Source: Alteromonadaceae bacterium | GTDB lineage: Bacteria; Pseudomonadota; Gammaproteobacteria; Enterobacterales; Alteromonadaceae | DNA length: 64,000 nucleotides | Reading direction: 5' to 3' | Assembly (NCBI GenBank): GCA_014872785.1 | Contig: WKFJ01000012.1 | Coordinates: 28,290-92,289, forward strand | Part shown: positions 11,485 through 20,779 of the stretch, piece by piece | Layout: each line of letters begins with the position of its first letter | How positions within the stretch are numbered: the first letter of the stretch is position 1 | The notes under the pieces: model-generated | Seen by the model: the letters and a program-made list of their open reading frames with translations, nothing else | Told to the model about the DNA's origin: nothing | The model's database searches: none | Made by a program: the position numbers and the translations under genes

Positions 11485-11650
11485 ACTGTGCAAAAAAGCC
11501 AGCCTATTTCTTAATATTTCCGGTTAAATATTCAAAATTTTTAGGGCAATACTGCATTTTTAATTACACTAACGAGTAGATATGCTCAATTCTCTACTTC
11601 GATGGACGGTAAAATTTATTCAACGGAGTATCGAAGAAGAAAAGGTTCCT

Positions 11651-13726
11651 ATGCAAATTAAAAATATCACTGTTGCAGTCGCATTCATCAGTCTTCCAGT
11701 AGCCGCCCAAACCACTCCCAAGTACAAACAACTTCTCGCTATGGATCTCGGCGAAATGCTCAAAGTTGAAGTGGCAACCGGAACAGACAAACAGCTTTCA
11801 GAGGTACCTGCAGTTGTATCTGTAATTACCGCAGAAGATATTGAAGCAATGGGTGCAAGAACCTTAGCTGAGGCAATTGAAAGAGTTCCTGGATTGCATG
11901 TAGGCGCGTCCCTTAATCGGCTAACCACCTTGTTTTCGGTCAGAGGCATATTCACTGATTCCACCCCACAAATTCTAGTGTTAATTGATGGCGTTGATGT
12001 ATCGGAAATGACGGCGCAATCACTCCCTTATACATTCACTTACCCTATCAATGCTGTTGAGCGTATCGAAATCATTCGCGGACCAGGTTCAGCGGTGTAC
12101 GGTGCAGACGCATTCAGCGGGGTAATCAATATCATTACGAAAACGCCAACCAATGAAAACAGTACCACAGTTGGGCAAAAACTTGGTTCCTTTGATTACA
12201 CAGAAACTTGGATGAATGCCAATTTGGCCTTTGACGATATAAAGCTCAGTTTGTCATTCACTCACGAAGAACAAAACAATGATAATGATCGCCGAACACA
12301 GTGGGGGATAGTGGAACGAGCTAGGGAAATGGATAACATCCACCTAAATCTAGAATATGGTGAGTTTAGCTTTAAAAATTGGTACTGGAAATCGCGTCAG
12401 CTAATGGGCACTGGTGCGGGAATTTGGGGCAATGACTACGACCGAGATATTTCAGAAACCTTCAAAACTCATTTAAGTTGGAACGGCTCCTTGAGTGAAA
12501 ATATAGAAGGCACCTTTGAAACTTCTTACGATCAATCAAGATTTGACGCGGCATTCACATTATTTCCTGCAGGTGTTTGGCCAGTTGGAGCCGATGGCAA
12601 CATATTCCAGCCACCGTTTACACCCGTTACTTTTCCAGAAGGGGTAATTGGGCGTCCTCAAGGGGAAACGCAAAAGCTCAACTTTCATGGTGCGATGATT
12701 TATTCGGGTGTTGCCAACCACCGTATTCGAATGGGAATCGGGTTGGAAAATGCTGAATTAACTGATAATCAAGAGTTGAAAAATTTCGGGCCGGGTATTC
12801 TTGATGAAGCGAATATTCCAGCAGATTTCGTCAGCAACGAACTAATTGATGTCACAGGTACACCGTTTATCTACACGCCACAATACGACCGTGATTTGTG
12901 GTATCTGTCTTTGCAAGATGAATGGAAGTTCGCTGATAAGTGGGAACTTACCGCAGGTGTGCGTTACGATGACTACTCTGATTTTGGCTCCACGACTAAC
13001 CCAAGATTTGCCCTGGTCTGGAACAGCACCGAAACGCTGACCAGTAAAGTACTTTACGGTACCGCTTTTAGAGCGCCGAAAGTCGCGGAGTTAGCCTTTA
13101 TCAACAACCCAACAACGCTCGGCAATCCAGATCTCGTACCTGAAGAAATCCAAACACTTGAACTGGCATTTGATTACCGTCCTAACAAACAATTAAACGG
13201 CTTGTTGAATATTTTCACTTACGAATCAGAAGACCTAATCCAATTAGACCAAACTTTTGTGTACCAAAATATCGGGGCGCAAGATGGTTACGGCGTGGAG
13301 ATTGAAGTGAATTGGCAAGCAACTGACAAATTACGTGTAAATGCCAATGCATCTTGGCTTGAAACTGAAATCAACCAATCTGGAGTGGACAAGGAGCGTG
13401 TTCCCCACTTTATGAGCTTTATCGACATCCGCTATCAAGTTCATCCTGATTGGTTGCTTACCACCCAAAGTTATTGGATTGCCGATAGAATGCGAGAACC
13501 AGGGGATGCAAGAGCCACGGCAGATGATTATTTGAAGACAGACGTTACCCTACTTTGGCGCACTGATTCACCTTGGCAAGTAAAAATAGGCGTGAAAAAC
13601 CTGTTCGATGAGGATATTGTAGAGCCTGTAGCGAATTCACCGTTATTCGGACTTGGGCTCGGCTTCCCTGGAGATTATCCAATGGAGAGCAGAAACCTGT
13701 ATGGCGCGGTCAGTTACAGTTTTTAA
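11651..13726 (+). CDS. TonB-dependent outer-membrane receptor
   Basis: This protein of about 691 residues imports or senses a ligand at the outer membrane. From ATG 11651 it has a signal peptide (MQIKNITVAVAFISLPVAAQ), then a plug domain (TLAEAIERVPGLHVG, IEIIRGPGSAVYGADAFSG, VINIITKTP) and a beta-barrel ending in an aromatic residue (SYSF). The frame stays open upstream to 11582, but 11651 has AAAGG close ahead and gives a proper signal peptide. The ligand cannot be inferred; no Fur box was seen upstream. The next gene, 36 bases or so later, is a YfiR-domain histidine kinase, suggesting a receptor-sensor pair. Confidence 0.93.
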   Translation: MQIKNITVAVAFISLPVAAQTTPKYKQLLAMDLGEMLKVEVATGTDKQLSEVPAVVSVITAEDIEAMGARTLAEAIERVPGLHVGASLNRLTTLFSVRGIFTDSTPQILVLIDGVDVSEMTAQSLPYTFTYPINAVERIEIIRGPGSAVYGADAFSGVINIITKTPTNENSTTVGQKLGSFDYTETWMNANLAFDDIKLSLSFTHEEQNNDNDRRTQWGIVERAREMDNIHLNLEYGEFSFKNWYWKSRQLMGTGAGIWGNDYDRDISETFKTHLSWNGSLSENIEGTFETSYDQSRFDAAFTLFPAGVWPVGADGNIFQPPFTPVTFPEGVIGRPQGETQKLNFHGAMIYSGVANHRIRMGIGLENAELTDNQELKNFGPGILDEANIPADFVSNELIDVTGTPFIYTPQYDRDLWYLSLQDEWKFADKWELTAGVRYDDYSDFGSTTNPRFALVWNSTETLTSKVLYGTAFRAPKVAELAFINNPTTLGNPDLVPEEIQTLELAFDYRPNKQLNGLLNIFTYESEDLIQLDQTFVYQNIGAQDGYGVEIEVNWQATDKLRVNANASWLETEINQSGVDKERVPHFMSFIDIRYQVHPDWLLTTQSYWIADRMREPGDARATADDYLKTDVTLLWRTDSPWQVKIGVKNLFDEDIVEPVANSPLFGLGLGFPGDYPMESRNLYGAVSYSF

Positions 13727-13762
13727 ACAAGGTAACTCTATATTTTGACGTTCTTCTATTAT

Positions 13763-15655
13763 ATGCGATTTGTCTGCGCGGTTTTATTAACGGGCTTGAT
13801 CTGCTCGTTAAAAATCTCTGCTCAAAATTTCTCGCCTGAAGACTTCAAAGTGGCTCTAGTTGGGCAATTCATTAAGAATATAGAATGGCCTCACAACGAC
13901 GCTGAACTGTCGATTATTGTGCCGCAAGATCGCAATATGCTCAGCACACTTTCCGTGTTAGATGGGGAAGTGATAGAAGGTAAGCGCATCTCCGTTTCAT
14001 TTGCATCAGACATAAGTAACCTACCGGACGCAGATCTAGTTTACATTTCCAAAGAAGTCATAGGTAATTTAGATAATGTTCTAGCGTTGATGCGAGGTAA
14101 AGGCACGCTAGTCGTTACCGAAAATAGCCCTACGCTGCACAATGTCATGATCAATATCGTTGACAATTCCAGCGCGCAAAACGAAACCTACCGGCTTAAT
14201 TTTCAAATTAATCGCCCTAACATCGTTTTTGAACAGTTGACAATAGACCCAGAGCTTATCTTGTTTGGAGGCACTGAACTCGATGTTGCGACCCTGTACC
14301 GCGAAACAGAAACAGCAATGCAGAGCTTGCGCGATGAGAACCTACAAACCCTGCAAGAACTCGAACAAAAACGCCAAGAGCTCAACGAGCAACAAGCAAA
14401 GTTACTAGGACTGGAATCTAATTTCAGTGAGTTAGAAGACCGCCTAAAAGCAAGCCAAGAGCAATTAAACAAGCAACAAAAGGCGCTTGCCGAAACCAAT
14501 CAAAAGCTCGCCAACGTCAATTCTGATTACGTTGCCGCTAAAGAAGATTCAGAACAGAAACTCTCCGCGGCGAAGGCCGACGTAGAAGAGCAAATCAGAA
14601 TTTTAAGCTCTCTTGAACAACAAGTTGCACAAACCAATTCTCTGCTCGAAGTAAAGGATGCCGAACTACAAGCCAAAGACGCCGCTTTGGAAGATACGTC
14701 TGAACGCCTCATTGAGAAAACAGAGGAAGTGCAGCAACAAGCAGAAGTCATAGATAAACAGTTTGTCATCATCATCACCATCGCCATCTCCTTACTGGTC
14801 TTTACGATAATGACGCTTATTGTCGCCAAAATGTTCTTCAAAAACCGTTCTATTACACGAGAGCTGGAAGCAACTGTTGCAACGCTTAAGGACGCTCAAG
14901 AGCAGCTTATCGAATCTGAAAAACTGGCCTCTCTTGGACAAATGGTGGCGGGCGTTGCACATGAAATCAATACCCCCATTGGCGTCGTAGTAACCTCTTC
15001 TAGTAAAATTGGTGAAGATGCGGCGACCTGTCTGAAAAAACTTGAGGACAAATCACTCAAGCGGAGCGAGATGGAACGCTTTTTAACGGTACTAGTGGAA
15101 ACTGATCGTCTGATACAGAGTAATCTTGAGCGTTGTTCTAATTTAATTCAGAATTTCAAACAGGTCTCTGCCGATCAAGTCGTAGCCGAAAATCGTGATA
15201 TTCATTTGCAGAATTACATTCATGATGTGATGACCACGCTCTCGGTCGTCATGAAACGAAATAAAGTGACTTGGAAGGTTACTGGCGACAATCCAACGCA
15301 GAACTTAGACCCTGGCTTGTTAAGCCAAGTTATTAACAACTTAACAAACAACGCGATCAATCACGCATTTGGTGACAATGAAAACCCGGCCATCAATATT
15401 GAGATCAAGAGCATAGAGGGTTATGACCAAATCAAGTTTACTGACAATGGTCGCGGCATGGATGAAGTCACCAAGAAAAAGATTTTCGACCCTTTCTTCA
15501 CAACCAAGCGAGGTAGCGGTGGCACGGGCTTAGGCATGAACATAGTTTATAACCTTGTCACGTCGAAACTACAGGGAACGGTGTCAGTGGACAGCGAACT
15601 CAACGTTGGTACCACTATCACTATCGAACTTCCCAGTAATATTAAACCTGCGTAA
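13763..15655 (+). CDS. YfiR (DUF4154)-coiled coil-histidine kinase
   Basis: A sensor kinase with a periplasmic input. The order is signal peptide (FVCAVLLTGLICSLKISAQ), a YfiR/DUF4154 domain of about 140 residues (VALVGQFIKNIEWP), a long Gln/Glu-rich coiled coil, one membrane segment (FVIIITIAISLLVFTIMTLI), then HisKA and HATPase domains. The phospho-acceptor is in GVAHEINTPIG; the N, G1, F and G2 boxes are NNLTNNAINHAF, DNGRGMD, FDPFFTTK and GGTGLGMNIV. No response regulator is adjacent. It follows the TonB receptor closely, probably in the same operon. TTG 13745, 18 bases upstream and in frame, is an alternative start with a more distant AAGG. Confidence 0.9.
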   Translation: MRFVCAVLLTGLICSLKISAQNFSPEDFKVALVGQFIKNIEWPHNDAELSIIVPQDRNMLSTLSVLDGEVIEGKRISVSFASDISNLPDADLVYISKEVIGNLDNVLALMRGKGTLVVTENSPTLHNVMINIVDNSSAQNETYRLNFQINRPNIVFEQLTIDPELILFGGTELDVATLYRETETAMQSLRDENLQTLQELEQKRQELNEQQAKLLGLESNFSELEDRLKASQEQLNKQQKALAETNQKLANVNSDYVAAKEDSEQKLSAAKADVEEQIRILSSLEQQVAQTNSLLEVKDAELQAKDAALEDTSERLIEKTEEVQQQAEVIDKQFVIIITIAISLLVFTIMTLIVAKMFFKNRSITRELEATVATLKDAQEQLIESEKLASLGQMVAGVAHEINTPIGVVVTSSSKIGEDAATCLKKLEDKSLKRSEMERFLTVLVETDRLIQSNLERCSNLIQNFKQVSADQVVAENRDIHLQNYIHDVMTTLSVVMKRNKVTWKVTGDNPTQNLDPGLLSQVINNLTNNAINHAFGDNENPAINIEIKSIEGYDQIKFTDNGRGMDEVTKKKIFDPFFTTKRGSGGTGLGMNIVYNLVTSKLQGTVSVDSELNVGTTITIELPSNIKPA

Positions 15656-15750
15656 TAATCCGCTTTTCATTAGCTTGTTGTAGAGCTAATTCGCTTTTTC
15701 AAGCGTAACTAGTGCAAATGCAAATTATCACAACCTAAGATATTTTTACG

Positions 15751-16413
15751 ATGAAGTACTACAGTACCCTGCCCTTGACCGCACTATTCGCCTTTTCGCT
15801 TATAAATCTGTTAGTACTTTTCGAATTAATTCCTTCCGGTCTTGAGCAGTTGAATAGCTATCAAGATTCACTAGAAAACTACTTCTACCTACTAATACTT
15901 CTCATCATTTTTTTGGAATCGATTGTATATGTCGGCTTCTATTTCCCGGGTCAGTTTTTTGCCGTGATATTGGTAATAGGTGCCAATCCAGATGCGGGTG
16001 ATATTCTATTACTCACCGCAGCTATGGTGGCCGCTGCGACAACAGGTTCACTGGTAAACTATAGTATTGGGAGAATGACGTCGAAAAATCATGGTGAAAG
16101 TATTGAAAAGACCAAGCTAAAGCACCTCTTACTTGCCATGATACACATGAACTCCTTAGCCTTTTTCATGCTGGCTCAAGGTGCTGCACGCAAGCCGATT
16201 AGCATTGTACTTTTAGCAGGCGTGTTGAACTTGCCCTATTATTTGTTATTGATCGGATCGACTGCCTATATGAGCGAGCAAGTAATGGGCATCGCAGAAA
16301 ATACCCCACTACTATACAGCCTTTTGGCTATTTGGTTGGGTATTGCTATTCATCTAGATGTTAAAAAACGACGCAACGCCAAACAGCAACCGGAAGCAGC
16401 GTTAGCCGATTAA
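15751..16413 (+). CDS. DedA-like (VTT-domain) membrane protein
   Basis: A 220-residue inner-membrane protein with about five hydrophobic segments. The second segment carries the DedA-type feature of an acidic residue followed by a proline-glycine motif (LESIVYVGFYFPGQFFA) and a later GSLVNYSIGR. DedA-family proteins are linked to lipid flipping and membrane homeostasis. The match is weaker than for a classic DedA protein. Its 3' end overlaps the convergent minus-strand gene by 12 bases. Confidence 0.7.
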   Translation: MKYYSTLPLTALFAFSLINLLVLFELIPSGLEQLNSYQDSLENYFYLLILLIIFLESIVYVGFYFPGQFFAVILVIGANPDAGDILLLTAAMVAAATTGSLVNYSIGRMTSKNHGESIEKTKLKHLLLAMIHMNSLAFFMLAQGAARKPISIVLLAGVLNLPYYLLLIGSTAYMSEQVMGIAENTPLLYSLLAIWLGIAIHLDVKKRRNAKQQPEAALAD

Positions 16414-17103
16414 CTCCAGTGTATCGTCTAGCTCAAGAAACGTTTCAAAACCGTTGTCCGACGCCTTAGCCTGTGTAATAGCATCCTGGTAGAATTTTAA
16501 TTGCTTGGGCGTCATAAACTCACACAGCAACACTGTTTTGAAAATCATGATCCCTTGCTCAGTCTCACAATTGACGATAAACACTTTGTCTTCAAACACG
16601 ATATGAACTTTTTGCCCCTGTTCAAATTGTGTTTGCGTGTACTTGCTGTGTACCAGGACAACTGCAAGGGAATGTGCCACCAATTGCAGCGCAGTGTGCA
16701 AACCGTCGAGCTGTGCTCTTTGAATCAAGCGAATAAAGAAGTGACTGTGAAACAAAGCGTCTTGGGCAACATCCACCTGCATCAGTTCTGCTAGGTCATT
16801 CTTGATAAGCTTTTTGGAATCGAGAGTGGTGCGCTGAGCAACCATTAGCTTGCCAATGCCGTCCTCATCAAACGCCTTGGGTTCGAGGTAAAAGAAAGTA
16901 CTGTGAAAATGCCAAGGGTGCCTCGTGGGTTTCTTGTACTCAAACAATGTCACCATTTGATGCGCTTTTCGAAACGCACTCAAAAAGCTCTGCACCGACT
17001 TCTTTGAATCGAAGACGTGCTCATGCTTGTAAAAATCGGCAACCGACGCACTCGCGCTGCGCAAATCTCTTAAAAAGAAGGCTTTGGCCTGACTCTCGTG
17101 CAC
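16402..17103 (-). CDS. Uncharacterised protein, 233 aa, downstream of gspB
   Basis: I do not recognise the family. The product has no signal peptide or membrane segment and begins MHESQAKAFFLRDLRSASAS from a GTG start. It lies 16 bases after the gspB stop, so it probably belongs to the gspA-gspB transcript. A role in secretion is guesswork from position only. The 3' end overlaps the convergent DedA-like gene. Confidence 0.65.
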   Translation of the reverse strand: MHESQAKAFFLRDLRSASASVADFYKHEHVFDSKKSVQSFLSAFRKAHQMVTLFEYKKPTRHPWHFHSTFFYLEPKAFDEDGIGKLMVAQRTTLDSKKLIKNDLAELMQVDVAQDALFHSHFFIRLIQRAQLDGLHTALQLVAHSLAVVLVHSKYTQTQFEQGQKVHIVFEDKVFIVNCETEQGIMIFKTVLLCEFMTPKQLKFYQDAITQAKASDNGFETFLELDDTLELIG

Positions 17104-17119
17104 GGCTTAATTCTCTTGG

Positions 17120-18244
17120 TTACCAATCCGACAAGGCACGCATACTGAACTGATGGCCTTGAAACAATAAAATGACTTTCTGCGGTTCAATTTTTTCGAG
17201 GAACAAGTTTTCTGTGATCCACTCGCCTTCACCGAGTTCAACCCCATTGACCTTTACCCATCTCTGTTCTGGGTCAGTGGCATACATGTGCGCAGAAAAA
17301 GATACGGACGGTAGCCTAGTCATTACGCGTGCGGGAAGTTGGTCAACTCTTGGCACATCCTGATAATAATCAACGGTGAGATCCCGATTACTGTCGTAAT
17401 CATAAGCATCATCACCAACACTATAACTATCGTTAGCACTCTCAGCTTCTAAATCAGCCATCGCCTTTTCGAACCGCTGCATCAATTCAGATGAAACTTG
17501 GTTATTTGGGTCAGCTTGAGCAGAAGGGGCCGTGGTATTTACAGCAGCTAGTTCCTCTTGAACCACATCTTGTGTATCGGCCGCAGCAGAGCCTATTTGA
17601 GCACTTGGCTGAGAAATATTGTCAGTTTGATTTTGACTCGATGCGCTTTGTTCGCTAGTAATCTCAGTGGTCGACGCACTATCGCTAATGGGTTTAGTCT
17701 TTGCGAGCACCGGTGTTTCGATACTGTCGCCGTCTAGATTGGAAACTTCAGCGGCCTGATTATCTGATGCTGCGCCTTCTATTGACTGGGAAGGAGCTAC
17801 CTTTGTTACTTCCTGAGCAGCAAACAAATCTTGGTAATTTGCACCACCCCAGCCAAATCCGAAGCCGCCAGCAGATACAATCACAGCAACAGCAATTTGC
17901 TTACTGTAATACTGCCAAGCAGAAGGTACTTTTTGCAAAGAAGGCATGAACAGACTGCGATTAAACTGTTCCTGTAAATGGCTATCCGTGTCAGTAGTCG
18001 GCTTTTCAGCATTAGCTTTCATAACGAACTGAGTTTGTGAAACGTGTGGCTCTTCAGGCTCTAGTTCCACTGTCTGGTCTGGGTCAATACTTACGGTAAT
18101 AACACCCATTTCGGCTAGACCTTGTACCATCTCAACACTCGTCACTAAACCGGATTTGCGAATGCGCACCGGGCCGTTTTGTTCGACGACACTCAGGATA
18201 ACCATGCCTGGCTTTACATCTTGTATTGCTACTTTCTTAGCCAT
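17120..18244 (-). CDS. gspB: GspB/ExeB-like protein with N-terminal DUF3391-like domain
   Basis: GspB with GspA helps place the type II secretion secretin in the outer membrane. Three parts are visible. Residues 1-55 (VKPGMVILSVVEQNGPVRIR, then SGLVTSVEMV) resemble the DUF3391 domain of the HD-GYP protein at 8.3 kb. One membrane segment lies near residues 115-135 (IAVAVIVSAGGFGFGWGGA). After a long Ser/Thr/Gln/Ala-rich linker comes a C-terminal GspB domain (LPSVSFSAHMYATDPEQRWV, VNGVELGEGE). The stop codon of gspA and the start of gspB overlap by eight bases. DUF3391 fused to GspB is unusual to me and is discussed as a finding. Confidence 0.82.
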   Translation of the reverse strand: MAKKVAIQDVKPGMVILSVVEQNGPVRIRKSGLVTSVEMVQGLAEMGVITVSIDPDQTVELEPEEPHVSQTQFVMKANAEKPTTDTDSHLQEQFNRSLFMPSLQKVPSAWQYYSKQIAVAVIVSAGGFGFGWGGANYQDLFAAQEVTKVAPSQSIEGAASDNQAAEVSNLDGDSIETPVLAKTKPISDSASTTEITSEQSASSQNQTDNISQPSAQIGSAAADTQDVVQEELAAVNTTAPSAQADPNNQVSSELMQRFEKAMADLEAESANDSYSVGDDAYDYDSNRDLTVDYYQDVPRVDQLPARVMTRLPSVSFSAHMYATDPEQRWVKVNGVELGEGEWITENLFLEKIEPQKVILLFQGHQFSMRALSDW

Positions 18245-19148
18245 ACCAGTTCCCTACTAAAAATCCCATTGCAGCAAAACCAACGAATAAACTACAGAGC
18301 AACAACATATGTCGTTTACCCTGTCTTTGTTTAACAACGTCATCACCTAAGATTTGTTTTGCCGCGGCAATCAGTATGTGGCTTCTTACATTGAGTAATT
18401 GTTTACTTGCCGAAATAGTAAGTGCGCGGTCACACAACAAATTAATGACTCTCGGAATACCGCCCGTGATTTGATAAGCATTATTAACCGCACCATTACT
18501 AAAGATACTTCGATCGCCATTTGCGACTTGTAATCGATGTGCCACGTATTGTTTTACTTCTGATGCAGTGAGCGGGAGCAGGTGATAGCGCGCGGTGATG
18601 CGCTGTGCTAGTTGTCTAAGCTCGTTGCGTTTCAATAATTGCTGCAGTTCCGGCTGACCAATTAAGACTACTTTAAGTAGCTTTTCTCGATTGGTTTCAA
18701 GATTGGTAAGCAGGCGTAATTGCTCTAGCACTTCCGGCATTAAATGTTGTGCTTCATCGATAATCAAAACTGTGCTTTTACCGTTTTGATGGTTTTCACT
18801 TAACTTTGCGAGTATTAGGTCAGTGTAATACTTTAAACTGGCCAACTTTGGTTGATAGTCGATGCCCAATTCATCACAGATAGTGGCGAGCAATTCCAGT
18901 GCTGATAATGTTGGGTTGAGGATCATGGCCACCTGCGTGGTAGAAGGCAAATCCTGCAGAAGTTTCCGGGCGACAGTGGTTTTTCCGGTACCCACCTCAC
19001 CTGTTAACATCACAAAACCACCACTTTCTCTAAGACCAAACGTCAAATGAGCCAATGCTTCTCGATGTCGCGGGCTCATGTAGAGGTATTCAGGGTTAGG
19101 AGCAATAGAAAATGGATTATCCTTTAATCCAAAGTAGTTTAAATACAT
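18237..19148 (-). CDS. gspA: GspA/ExeA-like AAA ATPase
   Basis: A cytoplasmic ATPase anchored by a C-terminal membrane segment (MLLLCSLFVGFAAMGFLVG). With GspB it is expected to remodel or cross peptidoglycan during assembly of the type II secretion system. The N-terminus MYLNYFGLKDNPFSIAPNP is the standard ExeA start, followed by Walker A GEVGTGKTT and Walker B VLIIDEAQHL. At 303 residues it is shorter than Aeromonas ExeA, lacking its periplasmic peptidoglycan-binding extension, as in many GspA-type ATPases. First gene of a three-gene minus-strand unit. Confidence 0.9.
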   Translation of the reverse strand: MYLNYFGLKDNPFSIAPNPEYLYMSPRHREALAHLTFGLRESGGFVMLTGEVGTGKTTVARKLLQDLPSTTQVAMILNPTLSALELLATICDELGIDYQPKLASLKYYTDLILAKLSENHQNGKSTVLIIDEAQHLMPEVLEQLRLLTNLETNREKLLKVVLIGQPELQQLLKRNELRQLAQRITARYHLLPLTASEVKQYVAHRLQVANGDRSIFSNGAVNNAYQITGGIPRVINLLCDRALTISASKQLLNVRSHILIAAAKQILGDDVVKQRQGKRHMLLLCSLFVGFAAMGFLVGNWYG

Positions 19149-19517
19149 GTTGTGCTCACGGTAAACAAAGTGTCTTTGACATAACTACATCACTTTGTTG
19201 AAACTAAAATTCGAGTTTGTTTTCAGGCGTATACGCTAGCGATTATTCCTTTATAAGTCAAAGCCTAGAATCTTGCATTCATTGAAGGTTAATGTTGTGG
19301 CTACGTACCCAACCGGTGCCATAGTTTAGTTACATAACAACGACAATTTTGGCATAATAACAATAATATGTTTATGCAGCTGTCGATTCTCACTAGTTGT
19401 TTTATACATAGACCCCAATGACACCCCCGATTAAGACATTAGGTACATGCTAAGAAGCTCAAGTTATTCACTTAATAAACACCATAGCCTCTATTTAAAT
19501 TCTCCAATGGAGGTTTT
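19149..19517. other. Divergent intergenic region gspA/cca
   Basis: This 369-base spacer separates the divergent gspA and cca genes and must hold promoters for both. A 9-base inverted repeat, AACAAAGTG (19164-19172) and CACTTTGTT (19191-19199), lies 15-50 bases before gspA and could be an operator or a leader hairpin. A strong ribosome site GGAGG (19509-19513) precedes the cca GTG. No small gene or RNA was recognised. Confidence 0.55.
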
Positions 19518-20759
19518 GTGAAGTCGTATTTAGTGGGCGGAGCCGTACGTGATTTATTACTTGAACGACCTATTAAAGACAAAGATTGGGTTGTGGTTGG
19601 GGCTACCGTCGAGCAAATGCTAGAGCATGGCTTCACCCAAGTTGGCAAAGACTTTCCGGTATTTCTGCACCCCAAAACCAAAGAAGAGTATGCCCTTGCA
19701 CGCACTGAGAGAAAAGTTGCCGCGGGTTATACTGGTTTTGATACTCGTTTCACACCAGATGTAACTTTGCAGCAGGATCTTGAGCGAAGGGACATCACTA
19801 TCAATGCCATGGCGAAAGACGATAAGGGCGATATTATAGACCCGTATGGTGGTTTAGCAGACCTGGAAAATCGCGTTATTCGTCATGTTTCTGATGCTTT
19901 TATTGAAGACCCCTTGCGAGTATTACGCGTGGCCAGATTTGCAGCGCGTTACCACCGATATGGTTTTCGCGTCGCTGAAGAAACCAAGCTTTTAATGCAA
20001 ACAATTGCAGCCTCAGGTGAACTTGAAACCCTGTCCGCCGAACGTGTTTGGGTGGAAACTGAGAAGGCGCTTAGTGAAAATAATCCGGAAGTGTATTTCC
20101 AGATATTGCGAGACTGCGATGCCTTGGGCTACTGGTTTAAAGAACTTAACGCCTTGTGGGGCATCCCTAACCCAGCCAAATGGCACCCCGAGATAGATAC
20201 CGGCGTACACACTATGATGGTACTTGAGCAATCAGTTCGACTATCAGATTCAATCTCCGTGCGTTTCGCTGCGTTGTGCCATGACTATGGCAAAGGCATT
20301 ACGCCAGAGTCAATGTGGCCAAGCCACCGGGGACATGAACAAAAAGGTTTACCTCTGGTTAAAGCGTTTTGCCAACGATTGAAGGTACCCAACGCCTGTA
20401 AAGAACTCGCGCTAATGACCTGTGAGCACCATGGGAATGTGCACCGAGCAAAAGAACTCAAAGCCTCTACGATAATAAAGTTGTTTGATAAATGTGATGC
20501 GTGGCGCAAACCTGAACGTTTTCTATACATGCTATTGGCCTGTCGCGCCGATGCCAGAGGAAGAACCGGCTTTGAAGATATTCCCTACCAACAAGTGGAT
20601 TATCTAGCGCAATGTTTATCCGCAGCCTCAAGTCTCAGCCCCAAATCCATTATTGATGCGGGATTCAAAGGCGCTGAAATTAAACAACAATTAACTCTGA
20701 AACGCACAGATTCAGTTGCACAAGTGAAATCGGAGTTTCAATTTAATGAACAAGAATAG
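19518..20759 (+). CDS. cca: Multifunctional CCA-adding enzyme
   Basis: Adds or repairs the 3' CCA end of tRNAs without a template. The N-terminus has the class II nucleotidyltransferase signature (VGGAVRDLLL, then IKDKDWVVVGA with the metal-binding acidic pair) and RRDITINAMA. The C-terminal half contains an HD domain (FAALCHDYGKG), as in the E. coli enzyme that also acts as a phosphohydrolase. The length of 413 matches E. coli (412). Start GTG with GGAGG six bases or so upstream. A small hairpin AGGGCT/AGCCCT (20758-20773) lies at the stop codon. Confidence 0.97.
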   Translation: MKSYLVGGAVRDLLLERPIKDKDWVVVGATVEQMLEHGFTQVGKDFPVFLHPKTKEEYALARTERKVAAGYTGFDTRFTPDVTLQQDLERRDITINAMAKDDKGDIIDPYGGLADLENRVIRHVSDAFIEDPLRVLRVARFAARYHRYGFRVAEETKLLMQTIAASGELETLSAERVWVETEKALSENNPEVYFQILRDCDALGYWFKELNALWGIPNPAKWHPEIDTGVHTMMVLEQSVRLSDSISVRFAALCHDYGKGITPESMWPSHRGHEQKGLPLVKAFCQRLKVPNACKELALMTCEHHGNVHRAKELKASTIIKLFDKCDAWRKPERFLYMLLACRADARGRTGFEDIPYQQVDYLAQCLSAASSLSPKSIIDAGFKGAEIKQQLTLKRTDSVAQVKSEFQFNEQE

Positions 20760-20779
20760 GGCTAAATAGCCCTAACTTA

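Noticed and set aside
16402..16413. Overlap of the DedA-like gene and the convergent gene as a sign of a wrong call
   Set aside because: Only 12 bases of 3' overlap between convergent genes, with both proteins well formed; such overlaps are common.
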